Source: UBA1447 sp002329225
GTDB taxonomy: Bacteria; Bacillota; Clostridia; Oscillospirales; Acutalibacteraceae
Direction: 5' to 3'
Assembly: GCA_050946835.1 (NCBI GenBank)
Contig: JBMNVN010000005.1
Location: 1-64,000, forward strand
Length of the DNA stretch: 64,000 nucleotides
The notes beneath the pieces are model-generated. The model worked only from the letters and a program-made list of their open reading frames with translations. It had not been told where the DNA came from and ran no database searches. Numbering within the stretch: position 1 is the stretch's first letter; every line of letters starts with the position of its first letter. Made by a program: the position numbers and the translations under genes. Shown here one piece after another: positions 53,669-62,072 of this stretch.

Positions 53669-54640
53669 TTATTTGTATAGCAGTAAAAGCGTCAGTGCGG
53701 AAACGGCAAGCTGAACAATACAAAGGCGATAAATCGTTTGAGTGTTGGACCAGCCCCTGTTTTTGCGAAGATGGTCATGGAAAGGCGTCCGGATGTTTTT
53801 TAAGGGGTTTATCCGCAGAAAGCGGATTAAGGAAACCTTTACAATACTTATCGTGCCGTTGAAAATCAGAACAAGGCATAAAGGTATGAATAACAAGGCG
53901 TTCCCCGTTTTTAGTGCTAAAATGCTTATAAAAAGACCGATTGCCCGGGAACCGGCGTCGCCCATCATAAGCTTGCTGGGTTCCGCATTTAACCACAGAT
54001 AGGGCAGGAGTACGGCACCCATCAATGCCGCCATCAGCAGGATGTTGTCATTCCTTTGAGCATAAAAAATATAAATGCTCAGTGATGCGATTGAGATTAA
54101 CGAAAGACTGCCGCTGAAACCGTCTATGCCGTCAGAGCAGTTTGTAGCGTTAATGGAAACCCAGACGAGTACCGTGGCGGCAAGGCCGAAAAGAACTTTG
54201 GGTACTTGCCACACAAAACCGCCCAGCTGCACACTGTGAAGGGCGGGGTTAAAGAAAATGAAAGCTGCGGCGACGGCTGCGCCGAGGAATAAATCTATTA
54301 CCCCTTTTTTATATTCCCCCCAGGGCTTTTTAGATTTATCATCAAAGAAGCCCGAAAACATTCCCAATATAACCAAGCCGATATAAGCGGCGGATTCGAG
54401 GTTAAAAGGAATAAAAAGCAGGGAAGAAAGGGCAAAGGCGGTAATAAAGAGTATTCCCGCAGCCTTGGGCTTGCCGGCGGAAAGTTCGCCGTCAACGGCA
54501 TGCTCGCGGCCCTGATCTTTCGGCAACTTGTTCTTCAGCGTCAACAGCAGGGCTGTGTCGAGCAAAAGGGCAAAAACAAGAGCGAAAGAATAAATCAGGT
54601 TAGATGGGATTTTTTCAAATCCGGGAATGGAATAAAGCAT
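53669..54640 (-). CDS. MraY-type phospho-N-acetylmuramoyl-pentapeptide transferase family protein
   Basis: The 323-residue polytopic membrane protein has about ten hydrophobic segments. It has the catalytic motifs of the polyprenyl-phosphate phosphosugar transferases: GFFDDKSK (~95), NATNCSDGIDG (~165), MGDAGSRAIG (~220) and PFHDHLRKNRGWSNTQTIYR (~285). The last corresponds to the MraY HHH/W region rather than WecA. MraY starts peptidoglycan lipid I synthesis. It lies 46 bases after guaB on the same strand, and no other cell-wall gene is nearby, so it may be a second copy or the sole mraY of the genome. Confidence 0.8.
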   Translation of the reverse strand: MLYSIPGFEKIPSNLIYSFALVFALLLDTALLLTLKNKLPKDQGREHAVDGELSAGKPKAAGILFITAFALSSLLFIPFNLESAAYIGLVILGMFSGFFDDKSKKPWGEYKKGVIDLFLGAAVAAAFIFFNPALHSVQLGGFVWQVPKVLFGLAATVLVWVSINATNCSDGIDGFSGSLSLISIASLSIYIFYAQRNDNILLMAALMGAVLLPYLWLNAEPSKLMMGDAGSRAIGLFISILALKTGNALLFIPLCLVLIFNGTISIVKVSLIRFLRINPLKNIRTPFHDHLRKNRGWSNTQTIYRLCIVQLAVSALTLLLLYK

Positions 54641-54686
54641 AATTTAACCTTTCAACATAAGTTTAAGGCTGTAATCAAGCCCTGTA

Positions 54687-56153
54687 TTAAACATTACATG
54701 AGTAATTGGGTGATTCTTTTGTAATAAATACGTTGTGGGGATGGCTTTCCGCCAGACCGGCGCCGGTAATTCTTACAAATTGGGCCTTGTGAAGGTCGGC
54801 AACTGTTGCGCAACCGCAATACCCCATACCGGAACGCAGACCGCCCAGCATTTGGAACACCGTGTCGGAGAGGGGACCTTTATAGGGCACTCTGCCCTCT
54901 ACCCCTTCAGGCACCAGCTTCCTGTTGTCTTCCTGGAAGTAGCGGTCGCCGCTGCCTTTGGCCATGGCTCCCAAACTGCCCATGCCCCTGTAAACCTTAA
55001 ATTGACGGCCCTGATAAATCTCCGTATCACCCGGGGATTCTTCACAGCCCGCCACAAGGGAACCCACCATAACCACATCGGCGCCGGCGGCCAAAGCCTT
55101 GACAATATCGCCGGAAAACTTAACGCCGCCGTCGGCAATTACGGGAATCCCCCGGCTTGCGGCCACGCTTGCAGCATCGCAGATAGCGGTAATTTGAGGT
55201 ACGCCTATGCCCGCAACCACCCGTGTGGTGCAGATTGAACCGGGGCCGATACCCACCTTGACGGTGTCCGCACCCGCGTCGATAAGAGCTTTGGCTCCGT
55301 CGGCGGTAGCGACATTGCCCGCTACGAGGGTGATGTTCGGGAAAGCGGCCTTAACCTTTGATACCGCTTTCAGAATGTTCTCGCTGTGTCCGTGGGCCGA
55401 ATCCAGCACCAGAGCGTCAATTTGAGCATCCGCCAGAGCGGAGGCTCTTTCCAAAACATCGGAGGTTGCCCCGATAGCGGCAGCGCACAGGAGCCTGCCG
55501 GTGCTGTCTTTAGCGGAGTTGGGGTACTGTACCATTTTCTCAATATCTTTTATGGTGATAAGTCCCTTAAGATAGCCTTCATCGTCCACCAAGGGGAGTT
55601 TTTCGATTTTATGCTTCATCAGGATTTCTTTTGCCTCTTGCAGTGTGGTGCCTATATGGGAGGTGACAAGGTTCTCCTTGGTCATAACATCTTTAATCGG
55701 CACGGAAAATTCCGTCATAAAGCGTAAATCCCGGTTGGTTAGGATGCCCACAAGCAGGCCCTCTTCACAGATGGGGACGCCGGATATGCGGTAACGCTGC
55801 ATAAGCTCCAGAGCGTCTTCTACCAAATGTTCGGGAGAAAGAAAGAAGGGGTTTGTGATAACACCGTTTTCACTGCGCTTAACTATGTCCACTTCTTCAA
55901 CCTGTCTTTCAATGGACATATTTTTGTGTATAACGCCTATGCCGCCCTCTCTGGCTATGGCAATGGCCATACGGGCTTCCGTCACGGTATCCATGGCGGC
56001 TGTCATGAGCGGGGTGTTAAGTTCAATGGTTTTACTCAGCCGGGTTTTAAGGCTGACATCTTTGGGCAATACGGCGGAGTGCGCCGGCACCAGCAAAACA
56101 TCGTCAAAGGTCAGACCTTTTTTGGCAAATCTTTCAGGATACTCATAATTCAA
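54687..56153 (-). CDS. guaB: Inosine-5'-monophosphate dehydrogenase
   Basis: This enzyme oxidises IMP to XMP, the committed step of GTP synthesis. The 488-residue sequence has GLTFDDVLLVPAHS and PLMTAAMDTVTEARMA at the N-terminus, two CBS domains (~95-205: VICEEGLLVGILTNRDLRF, KLPLVDDEGYLKGLITIKDIEK), DSAHGHSENIL, the catalytic cysteine loop GIGPGSICTTRVVAG (~305), ADGGVKFSGDIVKA and a RYFQED flap. The start is TTG at 56153, preceded by AAGGAGGGG. A TATAAT with an 18-bp-distant TTGATA lies upstream at 56198-56227. Confidence 0.96.
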   Translation of the reverse strand: MNYEYPERFAKKGLTFDDVLLVPAHSAVLPKDVSLKTRLSKTIELNTPLMTAAMDTVTEARMAIAIAREGGIGVIHKNMSIERQVEEVDIVKRSENGVITNPFFLSPEHLVEDALELMQRYRISGVPICEEGLLVGILTNRDLRFMTEFSVPIKDVMTKENLVTSHIGTTLQEAKEILMKHKIEKLPLVDDEGYLKGLITIKDIEKMVQYPNSAKDSTGRLLCAAAIGATSDVLERASALADAQIDALVLDSAHGHSENILKAVSKVKAAFPNITLVAGNVATADGAKALIDAGADTVKVGIGPGSICTTRVVAGIGVPQITAICDAASVAASRGIPVIADGGVKFSGDIVKALAAGADVVMVGSLVAGCEESPGDTEIYQGRQFKVYRGMGSLGAMAKGSGDRYFQEDNRKLVPEGVEGRVPYKGPLSDTVFQMLGGLRSGMGYCGCATVADLHKAQFVRITGAGLAESHPHNVFITKESPNYSCNV

Positions 56154-56197
56154 TTTTGACCCCTCCTTAAAGAATAATTCGTTGGTTTCGGTTAATA

Positions 56198-56227
56198 ATT
56201 ATATCACGCTGCTAAAAAGAATATCAA
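56198..56227 (-). promoter_or_regulatory. Promoter of guaB
   Basis: On the minus strand TTGATA and TATAAT are spaced by 18 bp. The -10 context GTGATATAATT is the same as that of the hnd operon promoter at 60993. Confidence 0.7.
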
Positions 56228-56257
56228 GCAATAATCAAGTTTGAAAAAAGCGGGGAT

Positions 56258-56297
56258 TTTAAATTAAACCGCTCCGGTGCAAAATAACCGGAGCGGT
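56258..56297 (-). terminator. Terminator of the hnd operon
   Basis: A perfect 10-bp stem (ACCGCTCCGG with CCGGAGCGGT) with a 10-base loop is followed on the minus strand by TTTAATTT. Confidence 0.85.
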
Positions 56298-56312
56298 AAA
56301 AAAAGGGGGGAG

Positions 56313-58055
56313 TTATTTGTATTTCGGCCGGCGCACATAAGAGGTGTGCAGCACTTCATGAGCCTTGTGGCTGCCGGGTGAACCGAGAAACTCCTCATAA
56401 ATCCGTTTGATTGACTCGTTCTGGTGGGACTTTCTCTTGGGCAGGTTCTTGTCCATCTCATACAAAGTTGCGGCACGGAGTTTTTTCAAGTCGCGGAAGT
56501 TGCGTACAACCGCATGCTGGATAGGCTGGCCTCCGCCGTTGATGCAACCGCCGGGGCAAGCCATTATCTCAATAAAGTGATAGTTGGCGGTGCCGTTTTT
56601 AACCTTTTCCATTATTTCATGGGCATTGGCAAGGCCGCTGGCTACGCAGACATTGACTTCCATTCCGGCAATGTTGTATGTAGCCTCTTTAATACCCTGT
56701 GTGCCGCGAACTTCCTTGAACTCCACATCCGGCAGGTCTTTGCCGGTAAGGGTATCGGCGGCGGTACGCAGGGCGGCTTCCATAACGCCTCCGGTGGTGC
56801 CGAAGATAACGGCGGCGCCGGTGGACTCCGCAAGAGGATTGTCAAACTCTTCGTCCGGCAGTTTGGGGAAGTGTATACCGGCGGTATCAATCATTCGGGC
56901 AAGCTCCCTTGTGGTCAGAGCAATATCCACATCGGGGTAGCCGGATGCGTTCTGATTATCCCGTTTGGCCTCAAACTTTTTCGCCGTACATGGCATAATG
57001 CCTACCACGACTATATCTTTGGGGTCAAGACCCATTCTCTTGGCATACCAGGTTTTGCAGATTGCACCGAACATCTGTTGGGGTGATTTGCAGGTGGAAA
57101 GATGACGGAGCTGTTCCGGGTAATAGTGTTCGCAGTATTTAATCCAGCCCGGTGAGCAGGAGGTGATCATGGGCAGTACGCCGCCGCCTTGAACACGCTC
57201 GATAAACTCGTTAGCCTCTTCCATAATGGTGAGGTCGGCGCTTAAATCGGTGTCAAAAACCTTGTCAAAACCGAGGCGTCTGAGGGCCGCCACCATTTTA
57301 CCCTGAACGTTTGTGCCGATATGCATACCGAAGCTTTCTCCCAAGGTTACACGGATGGAGGGAGCGGTATGAACAATGACATACTTGCTCGGGTCGTTTA
57401 TGGCGGCAAAGGCGGCTGCGGTGTCGTCCTTTTCCACCAAGGCGGCCGTGGGGCAGTTGACTATGCACTGGCCGCAGGAAACACAGGAAACATCAGCCAG
57501 GTCCTTATCAAAGGCGGAACTGATATGAGTGTCAAAACCTCTGGCGTTGGCCCCTATAACCGCAACGTGCTGCGCTTCGCAGGCGGCCACACAACGGCGG
57601 CAGAGAATGCACTTGTTGTTGTCGCGGATCATATGGGCAACGGAGTCGTCAAAGTCGTACTGAATGTTTTCGCCCTTGAAGTAATCCTCATCGTCAACAC
57701 CGAACTCCTTGCAAAGGTGCTGAAGTTCGCAGTTGCCGCTTCTTATGCAGGAGAGGCACTTTTTATCATGGGTGGAAAGAATCAGTTCAAGTGTAAGTTT
57801 ACGGCTTCTTCTGACTCTTTCGGTATTGGTGAACACTTCCATACCTTCGCTCACCGGATACACGCAGGCAGTGACAAGGTTTCTAAGGCCCTTGACTTCG
57901 ACCATGCAAATCCGGCAGGCACCGATTTCGTTAATCTCTTTAAGGAAACACAGTGTGGGAATTTCGATGCCGGCCACCCGGGCTGCTTCTAAAATAGATG
58001 AGCCTGCCGGGACGCTGACAGTTGCTTTGTTGATTTTTACAGTTACATTTTGCAT
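56313..58055 (-). CDS. hndD: [FeFe]-hydrogenase catalytic subunit of an NAD(P)-linked enzyme
   Basis: The 580-residue protein has an N-terminal 2Fe-2S domain (residues 1-75), a His-Cys3 4Fe-4S site in KCLSCIRSGNCELQHLC (~95-111), and two 4Fe-4S clusters (CILCRRCVAACEAQHV, CVSCGQCIVNCPTAAL, ~145-210). The H-cluster domain follows, with L1 ITSCSPGWIKYCE (~300), L2 GIMPCTAKKFEAKR (~357) and L3 ACPGGCINGGGQP (~495). All H-cluster cysteines are present. This is the HndD/HydA-type subunit of a tetrameric, possibly electron-bifurcating, hydrogenase. It is last in the operon order hndA-hndB-hndC-hndD. Confidence 0.96.
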   Translation of the reverse strand: MQNVTVKINKATVSVPAGSSILEAARVAGIEIPTLCFLKEINEIGACRICMVEVKGLRNLVTACVYPVSEGMEVFTNTERVRRSRKLTLELILSTHDKKCLSCIRSGNCELQHLCKEFGVDDEDYFKGENIQYDFDDSVAHMIRDNNKCILCRRCVAACEAQHVAVIGANARGFDTHISSAFDKDLADVSCVSCGQCIVNCPTAALVEKDDTAAAFAAINDPSKYVIVHTAPSIRVTLGESFGMHIGTNVQGKMVAALRRLGFDKVFDTDLSADLTIMEEANEFIERVQGGGVLPMITSCSPGWIKYCEHYYPEQLRHLSTCKSPQQMFGAICKTWYAKRMGLDPKDIVVVGIMPCTAKKFEAKRDNQNASGYPDVDIALTTRELARMIDTAGIHFPKLPDEEFDNPLAESTGAAVIFGTTGGVMEAALRTAADTLTGKDLPDVEFKEVRGTQGIKEATYNIAGMEVNVCVASGLANAHEIMEKVKNGTANYHFIEIMACPGGCINGGGQPIQHAVVRNFRDLKKLRAATLYEMDKNLPKRKSHQNESIKRIYEEFLGSPGSHKAHEVLHTSYVRRPKYK

Positions 58056-58073
58056 TATTCAGCGCCTCCTTTC

Positions 58074-59864
58074 TTAAACTTTTGATACCGCTTTGACTTT
58101 TTTACAGGCGTCTACACAGGCGCCGCACTTTATGCACTTGGAGGAATCAATAACATGCGGCGTTTTGGGAGCGCCTGTGATGGCTCCAACGGGGCAAACT
58201 TTGGCGCAAAGAGTACAGCCGATACATCTTTTCGGGTCGATATAGTAGTTGAGCAGGGATTTACAGACCCCGGCCGGACACTTTTTATCGTTTACGTGGG
58301 CTTCATATTCTTCCCTGAAGAACTTCATTGTGGCAAGTACGGGGTTAGGGGCGGTCTGCCCCAGGCCGCACAGGGAATTTTCCTTGACATAGTAGGCAAG
58401 CTCTTCAAGCTTTTCAAGGCAGCCGGGTTCGGCCTTGCCTTCCACTATTTTGTCGAGCATTTCCAGCAGGCGTTTTGTGCCTATGCGGCAGGGTGCGCAT
58501 TTTCCGCAGGATTCGTCCACGGTGAAGTCCAGGAAGAAGCGGGCGATGTCCACCATGCAGTTGCTGTCGTCCATAACAATCAAGCCGCCGGAACCCATCA
58601 TGCAGCCGATAGCGGTGAGGTTGTCATAATCGATGGGCGTATCTATCAGGCGCTCGGGTATACAGCCGCCGGAAGGTCCGCCTGTCTGAGCGGCCTTGAA
58701 TTTGCGGCCGTTGGGTATACCGCCGCCGATATCTTCTATAATCTCCCGCAGGGTGGTTCCCATGGGGATTTCCACCAATCCGGTGTTTTTAATGTTTCCG
58801 CCCAAGGCAAAAACTTTGGTTCCTTTTGATTTTTCCGTTCCGACGGAAGCAAAGCTGGCAGCTCCGTGGAGGATGATTTGAGGAATGTTTGCAAAGGTTT
58901 CCACATTGTTTTCAGTCGTGGGCTTGCCGAAAAGGCCCTTTACGGCGGGATAAGGCGGGCGAGGTCTGGGTTCGCCTCTGTTGCCTTCGATAGAGGTCAT
59001 AAGAGCCGTTTCTTCACCGCAGACAAAGGCGCCGGCGCCCAAGCGTATATGCAAATCAAAGTCAAAACCGGAACCGAAAATGTTTTTACCGAGTAAGCCC
59101 TGTTCTTTGGCTTGCTTGATAGCGAGTTCCAGCCGAGCCACGGCAATGGGGTATTCGGCACGGACATAGACAAAGCCTTCGGTAGCTCCCACGGCATAAC
59201 CGCAAATGGTCATGGCTTCAACTATACAGTGGGGATCGCCTTCCAAAACGGAACGGTCCATAAAGGCTCCGGGGTCGCCTTCGTCGGCGTTGCAGACCAC
59301 GTATTTTTGATCCGCTTCGGTTCTTGCGGTAAACTCCCACTTAAGGCCGGTGGGGAAGCCGCCGCCGCCCCTGCCCCTGAGGCCGGAGTCTTTTACTATC
59401 TGAATAACTTCCGCAGGTTTAAGTTCGGTCAGGCATTTTGCAAGTGCCTGGTAGCCGTCCATAGCGATATACTCTTCAATACTTTCAGGGTTAATAACAC
59501 CGCAGTTGCGCATAGCAACCCTTTTTTGCTTTTTGTAAAAAGCGGTCTGGTTCAGCGACTTGATTGTATCCGGCGATACCGTCTCATCGTAGAGCAGTCT
59601 TTTTACAATACGGCCCTTAAGAAGATGTTCTTCCACGATTTCGGGAACGTCGTCAACCGTTACGTTGCTGTAAAAGCTCCCCTCGGGGTAGACAATCATA
59701 ATGGGGCCGATTGAGCACAAACCGAAGCAGCCGGTGCGCACAACCAGAATTTCGTCAGTCAGGTCTTTTTCAACAAGCTGTTCATTCAGGGCTTTAATAA
59801 TATCTTCGCTGTGTGAAGAGGTACAACCGGTACCGCCGCAAACAAGCACATGGGCACGATACAT
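58074..59864 (-). CDS. hndC: NuoF-like flavin/iron-sulfur subunit of NAD(P)-reducing hydrogenase
   Basis: The ATG at 59864 follows AAAGGAGGA; the longer start at 59915 overlaps the preceding gene. The 596-residue protein starts with a thioredoxin-like 2Fe-2S domain (CGGTGCTSS, RTGCFGLCSIGP). Next is the NADH/FMN-binding core GLRGRGGGGFPTGLKWEF and VCNADEGDPGAFMDRSVLEG, then the SLBB-like region, then the 4Fe-4S ESCGKCAPCRIGTKRLLEML. It ends with two ferredoxin clusters (CIGCTLCAKVCP, CIKCGACVDACKK). It provides the NAD(P)H site and FMN of the complex. Confidence 0.95.
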   Translation of the reverse strand: MYRAHVLVCGGTGCTSSHSEDIIKALNEQLVEKDLTDEILVVRTGCFGLCSIGPIMIVYPEGSFYSNVTVDDVPEIVEEHLLKGRIVKRLLYDETVSPDTIKSLNQTAFYKKQKRVAMRNCGVINPESIEEYIAMDGYQALAKCLTELKPAEVIQIVKDSGLRGRGGGGFPTGLKWEFTARTEADQKYVVCNADEGDPGAFMDRSVLEGDPHCIVEAMTICGYAVGATEGFVYVRAEYPIAVARLELAIKQAKEQGLLGKNIFGSGFDFDLHIRLGAGAFVCGEETALMTSIEGNRGEPRPRPPYPAVKGLFGKPTTENNVETFANIPQIILHGAASFASVGTEKSKGTKVFALGGNIKNTGLVEIPMGTTLREIIEDIGGGIPNGRKFKAAQTGGPSGGCIPERLIDTPIDYDNLTAIGCMMGSGGLIVMDDSNCMVDIARFFLDFTVDESCGKCAPCRIGTKRLLEMLDKIVEGKAEPGCLEKLEELAYYVKENSLCGLGQTAPNPVLATMKFFREEYEAHVNDKKCPAGVCKSLLNYYIDPKRCIGCTLCAKVCPVGAITGAPKTPHVIDSSKCIKCGACVDACKKVKAVSKV

Positions 59865-59877
59865 TCGATTTCCTCCT

Positions 59878-60249
59878 TTACTTCGCAATTGCACCGACGG
59901 TAAATTCGGTGACAATATTTCCGTTGACCAAGTGGTCGCTTACTACTCTGGCTACCTTGTCGGGGGTCATTCGGACATAAGTTACCTTTTCCTTGTCCTT
60001 TTCAATGACCTCTACTATGGGTTCGTATTGGCACATGCCTATGCACCCGGTCTGGCATACGGTAACATTTTTCAGTTTGCGCCGGGCTACTTCATCTAAA
60101 AAGCCGTTCAAAATCGGGCGGGCACCTGCGGCAATTCCGCAAGTGGCCATGCCTACGACTACACGAATAAGGTCGGTATTATCCTCCCCTACGGTCATGT
60201 CCGCTTTGGCTTTTTCTCTCATGGCATTAAGTTCTTCAAGCGTTTTCAT
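59878..60249 (-). CDS. hndB: Thioredoxin-like 2Fe-2S subunit of NAD(P)-reducing hydrogenase
   Basis: The ATG at 60249 follows GGAGGTG; the ATG at 60264 overlaps that site. The 123-residue protein starts KTLEELNAMREKAKADM, then has VVGMATCGIAAGARPIL (~35), NVTVCQTGCIGMCQYEPIVEV (~70-90) and a C-terminal VARVVSDHLVNGNIV. This is the HndB family, with a thioredoxin-like 2Fe-2S site from C-X-A-rich and C-X3-C motifs. It is separated from hndC by only 13 bases and from hndA by a 166-bp gap with a terminator-like hairpin. Confidence 0.92.
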   Translation of the reverse strand: MKTLEELNAMREKAKADMTVGEDNTDLIRVVVGMATCGIAAGARPILNGFLDEVARRKLKNVTVCQTGCIGMCQYEPIVEVIEKDKEKVTYVRMTPDKVARVVSDHLVNGNIVTEFTVGAIAK

Positions 60250-60383
60250 GCGGTACACCTCCATGATTATTTTTGTGTCTGTTCCCCGATAGCGCCGTAA
60301 TCCGGCTGATGTCCTCGGGGTTGGCGGCTGCCTTTTCGGAGCGTCGGATATTCTGAACTCGAAGGCCGACCGTCTGTACTATG

Positions 60384-60413
60384 GGTAAAAAATATGAGCG
60401 AAAACTCACTCAT
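60384..60413 (-). terminator. Internal terminator-like hairpin directly after hndA
   Basis: On the minus strand ATGAGTGA-GTTT-TCGCTCAT (one T-G pair) is followed by ATTTTTTAC, starting just after the hndA stop codon. It probably reduces transcription of hndB, hndC and hndD relative to hndA. Nothing identifiable lies in the rest of the gap (60265-60393). Confidence 0.65.
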
Positions 60414-60415
60414 AC

Positions 60416-60916
60416 TCAGGCATTGGCATATTTATTCAGGATGCCCTCAACCTGGTCTACGGTCAATTTCCCGTAAACGTCATCATTAATCGTCATGACA
60501 GGGGCCAGTCCGCATGCGCCTATGCAGCGGCAGGCTTCAATTGAGAACTTGCCGTCGGGGGTGCATTCCCCGGGAGCGATTCCCAATATTTCACAGACCT
60601 TGTCAAGAATTTGCTGGGCGCCTTTAACATAGCAGGCGGTACCCATGCATACGGAAATGCTGTACTTCCCCTTGGGGGACAGGGCAAACTGGCTGTAGAA
60701 AGTTGAAACCCCGTAGACTTTTTCAAGAGGTAAATCCATGCCGTCGGCAATCATTACCTGAACTTCAAAGGGCAGATAGCCGTAAATAAGCTGTGCCTGC
60801 TGCAACACATGAATAAGCATGCTGGGATTATCCTTAGCCTCGTCAATTATGACTTTGAGCTTGGCTTCCTGCTCCGGCGTTCCGGCGAAAGGGATTTTGC
60901 TGATAGGTTTCTTCAT
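60416..60916 (-). CDS. hndA: NuoE-like 2Fe-2S subunit of NAD(P)-reducing hydrogenase
   Basis: The ATG at 60916 follows AAAGGAGG at 8 bases; the longer ORF start at 60979 overlaps the promoter region. The 166-residue protein has NPSMLIHVLQQAQLIYGYLP (~35), VYGVSTFYSQFALSPKGKYSISVCMGTACYVKGA with the first cysteine pair (~75-105) and SIEACRCIGACGLAPVMTINDD with the second (~130-150). These bind one 2Fe-2S cluster, as in NuoE. It is the first gene of the hnd operon. Confidence 0.94.
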   Translation of the reverse strand: MKKPISKIPFAGTPEQEAKLKVIIDEAKDNPSMLIHVLQQAQLIYGYLPFEVQVMIADGMDLPLEKVYGVSTFYSQFALSPKGKYSISVCMGTACYVKGAQQILDKVCEILGIAPGECTPDGKFSIEACRCIGACGLAPVMTINDDVYGKLTVDQVEGILNKYANA

Positions 60917-60992
60917 TAATGCCTTTCCTCCTTTAACAAAAAAATAAAACTTGGTATTGCGGGGCAAAAAACACCCCAAATCCTTGCCTGCA

Positions 60993-61022
60993 ATTATATC
61001 ACGGCGGGCAAGGCGAATTCAA
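60993..61022 (-). promoter_or_regulatory. Promoter of the hnd operon
   Basis: On the minus strand TTGAAT and TATAAT are separated by 18 bp. The -10 lies in GTGATATAATT, identical to the guaB promoter core. Confidence 0.65.
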
Positions 61023-61137
61023 TTGTTTAAGGATAATAATGCCCAAAAAAACTAGCACAACTTTGGTTAATTTATCCATAGAATTTGTTGAAAAAGTAGA
61101 TTGCCGCCCCTGCGGCGGGAAATTACGGCTTTATTTC

Positions 61138-61180
61138 ATAAAAACCGCCGCCTGTGCCGCGAAAACAGCGTCACAGGCGG
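61138..61180 (-). terminator. Terminator of the HAD gene
   Basis: On the minus strand CCGCCTGTG pairs with CACAGGCGG and is followed by CGGTTTTTATG. The 60917-61205 stretch otherwise has only the hnd promoter; an 80-codon plus-strand ORF in it is not convincing. Confidence 0.8.
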
Positions 61181-61205
61181 AAAAGCAGGTGATTTTAAAA
61201 TTGAA

Positions 61206-62015
61206 TCAGCCCGGATATATGGAGTCTAAAATCTCAATAACATGTGCAACGGCGTGGTTGTTGTTTGAGGGGACGATATGAGTGGCTACAGCCAGAGCCT
61301 CCGGTTCTCCGTTTTCGGGCACAAAGGCCGCTTTGGCGGCTGTGAGCATTTCCGCATCGTTATACCCGTCGCCCACCGCATAGCAGTTTTCCCGAGACAC
61401 GCCCAGGTAATCGGCGAGTTTATGCAGACCGGTACCCTTGTTCACCCCTTTTTTAAGAATTTCTATAAAGTTACCGGTAGTGGGTAAAAAAGAGGGGTCT
61501 TTGGAAAATGACTTTAAAAAGGCCTGTACTTTCGGGGAAGTATCCCTGTCACAGCCGATCATGGCCTTTTGCCAGGGTCTCGGTGCGGAAGTCGGATCGT
61601 CAATTACTTCAAACTCGATGAACTGGTCGGTAAAATGCCTCTCGGTATCATCCGTCAAATTGATTGCAAATGTTTGGCCGAAAGGGTACATCTCTATGGA
61701 GGCTTTAGGGAAGAGGTCTCTCACTTTTCGGAGCACTTCTATCCCTTCATCGCCTATACCGTCAAAAAATGCAATCTTCTTTTTGGCGTAGTCGTAGGCC
61801 AGGGCGCCGTTGGCCAGCAAAACCGGAGCGTTAATATAACCGGGGTCATAAAGATGAAATCCCTGGTGAGTTCTGCCCGTGGACACTGTGAAGTAGCCGC
61901 CCTCCCCGATAAACCGGGCTATGGCGTCCCTCGTTTCTTTTGAAATCTCGCCCTCATCATTTTTCAGCGTGCCGTCAAAGTCGCTGGCTATAAGTACATT
62001 TTTAAATTTTTTAAT
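61206..62015 (-). CDS. Cof-type HAD-superfamily phosphatase with apparent ATT (or ACG) start
   Basis: The frame opens with KKFKNVLIASDFDGTLKNDEG, the HAD motif I that normally lies within the first 15 residues. It continues with TVSTGRTHQG (motif II region), a C2 cap, a KGTGLHKLADYLGV lysine (motif III) and YAVGDGYNDAEML (motif IV) near residue 225. No ATG, GTG or TTG precedes motif I; a GTG at 61886 would remove it. A stop lies at 62052-62054. GGAGG is placed 10 bases before an ATT at 62015 and 7 before an ACG. These phosphatases act on small sugar or nucleotide phosphates. It follows the GH92 gene in the same direction. Confidence 0.82.
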   Translation of the reverse strand: MKKFKNVLIASDFDGTLKNDEGEISKETRDAIARFIGEGGYFTVSTGRTHQGFHLYDPGYINAPVLLANGALAYDYAKKKIAFFDGIGDEGIEVLRKVRDLFPKASIEMYPFGQTFAINLTDDTERHFTDQFIEFEVIDDPTSAPRPWQKAMIGCDRDTSPKVQAFLKSFSKDPSFLPTTGNFIEILKKGVNKGTGLHKLADYLGVSRENCYAVGDGYNDAEMLTAAKAAFVPENGEPEALAVATHIVPSNNNHAVAHVIEILDSIYPG

Positions 62016-62072
62016 CGTAACCCCGCCTCCGCTTTTTTTACTTCGCTGTCGTTATAAATTTATTGCTGCCGT

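Noticed and set aside
59112..59714. 200-codon plus-strand ORF opposite hndC
   Set aside because: Antisense shadow of a well-conserved gene, without family resemblance.
61039..61281. 80-codon plus-strand ORF between hndA and the HAD gene
   Set aside because: It runs through the HAD terminator and the HAD 3' end in antisense, and no family resemblance is seen.
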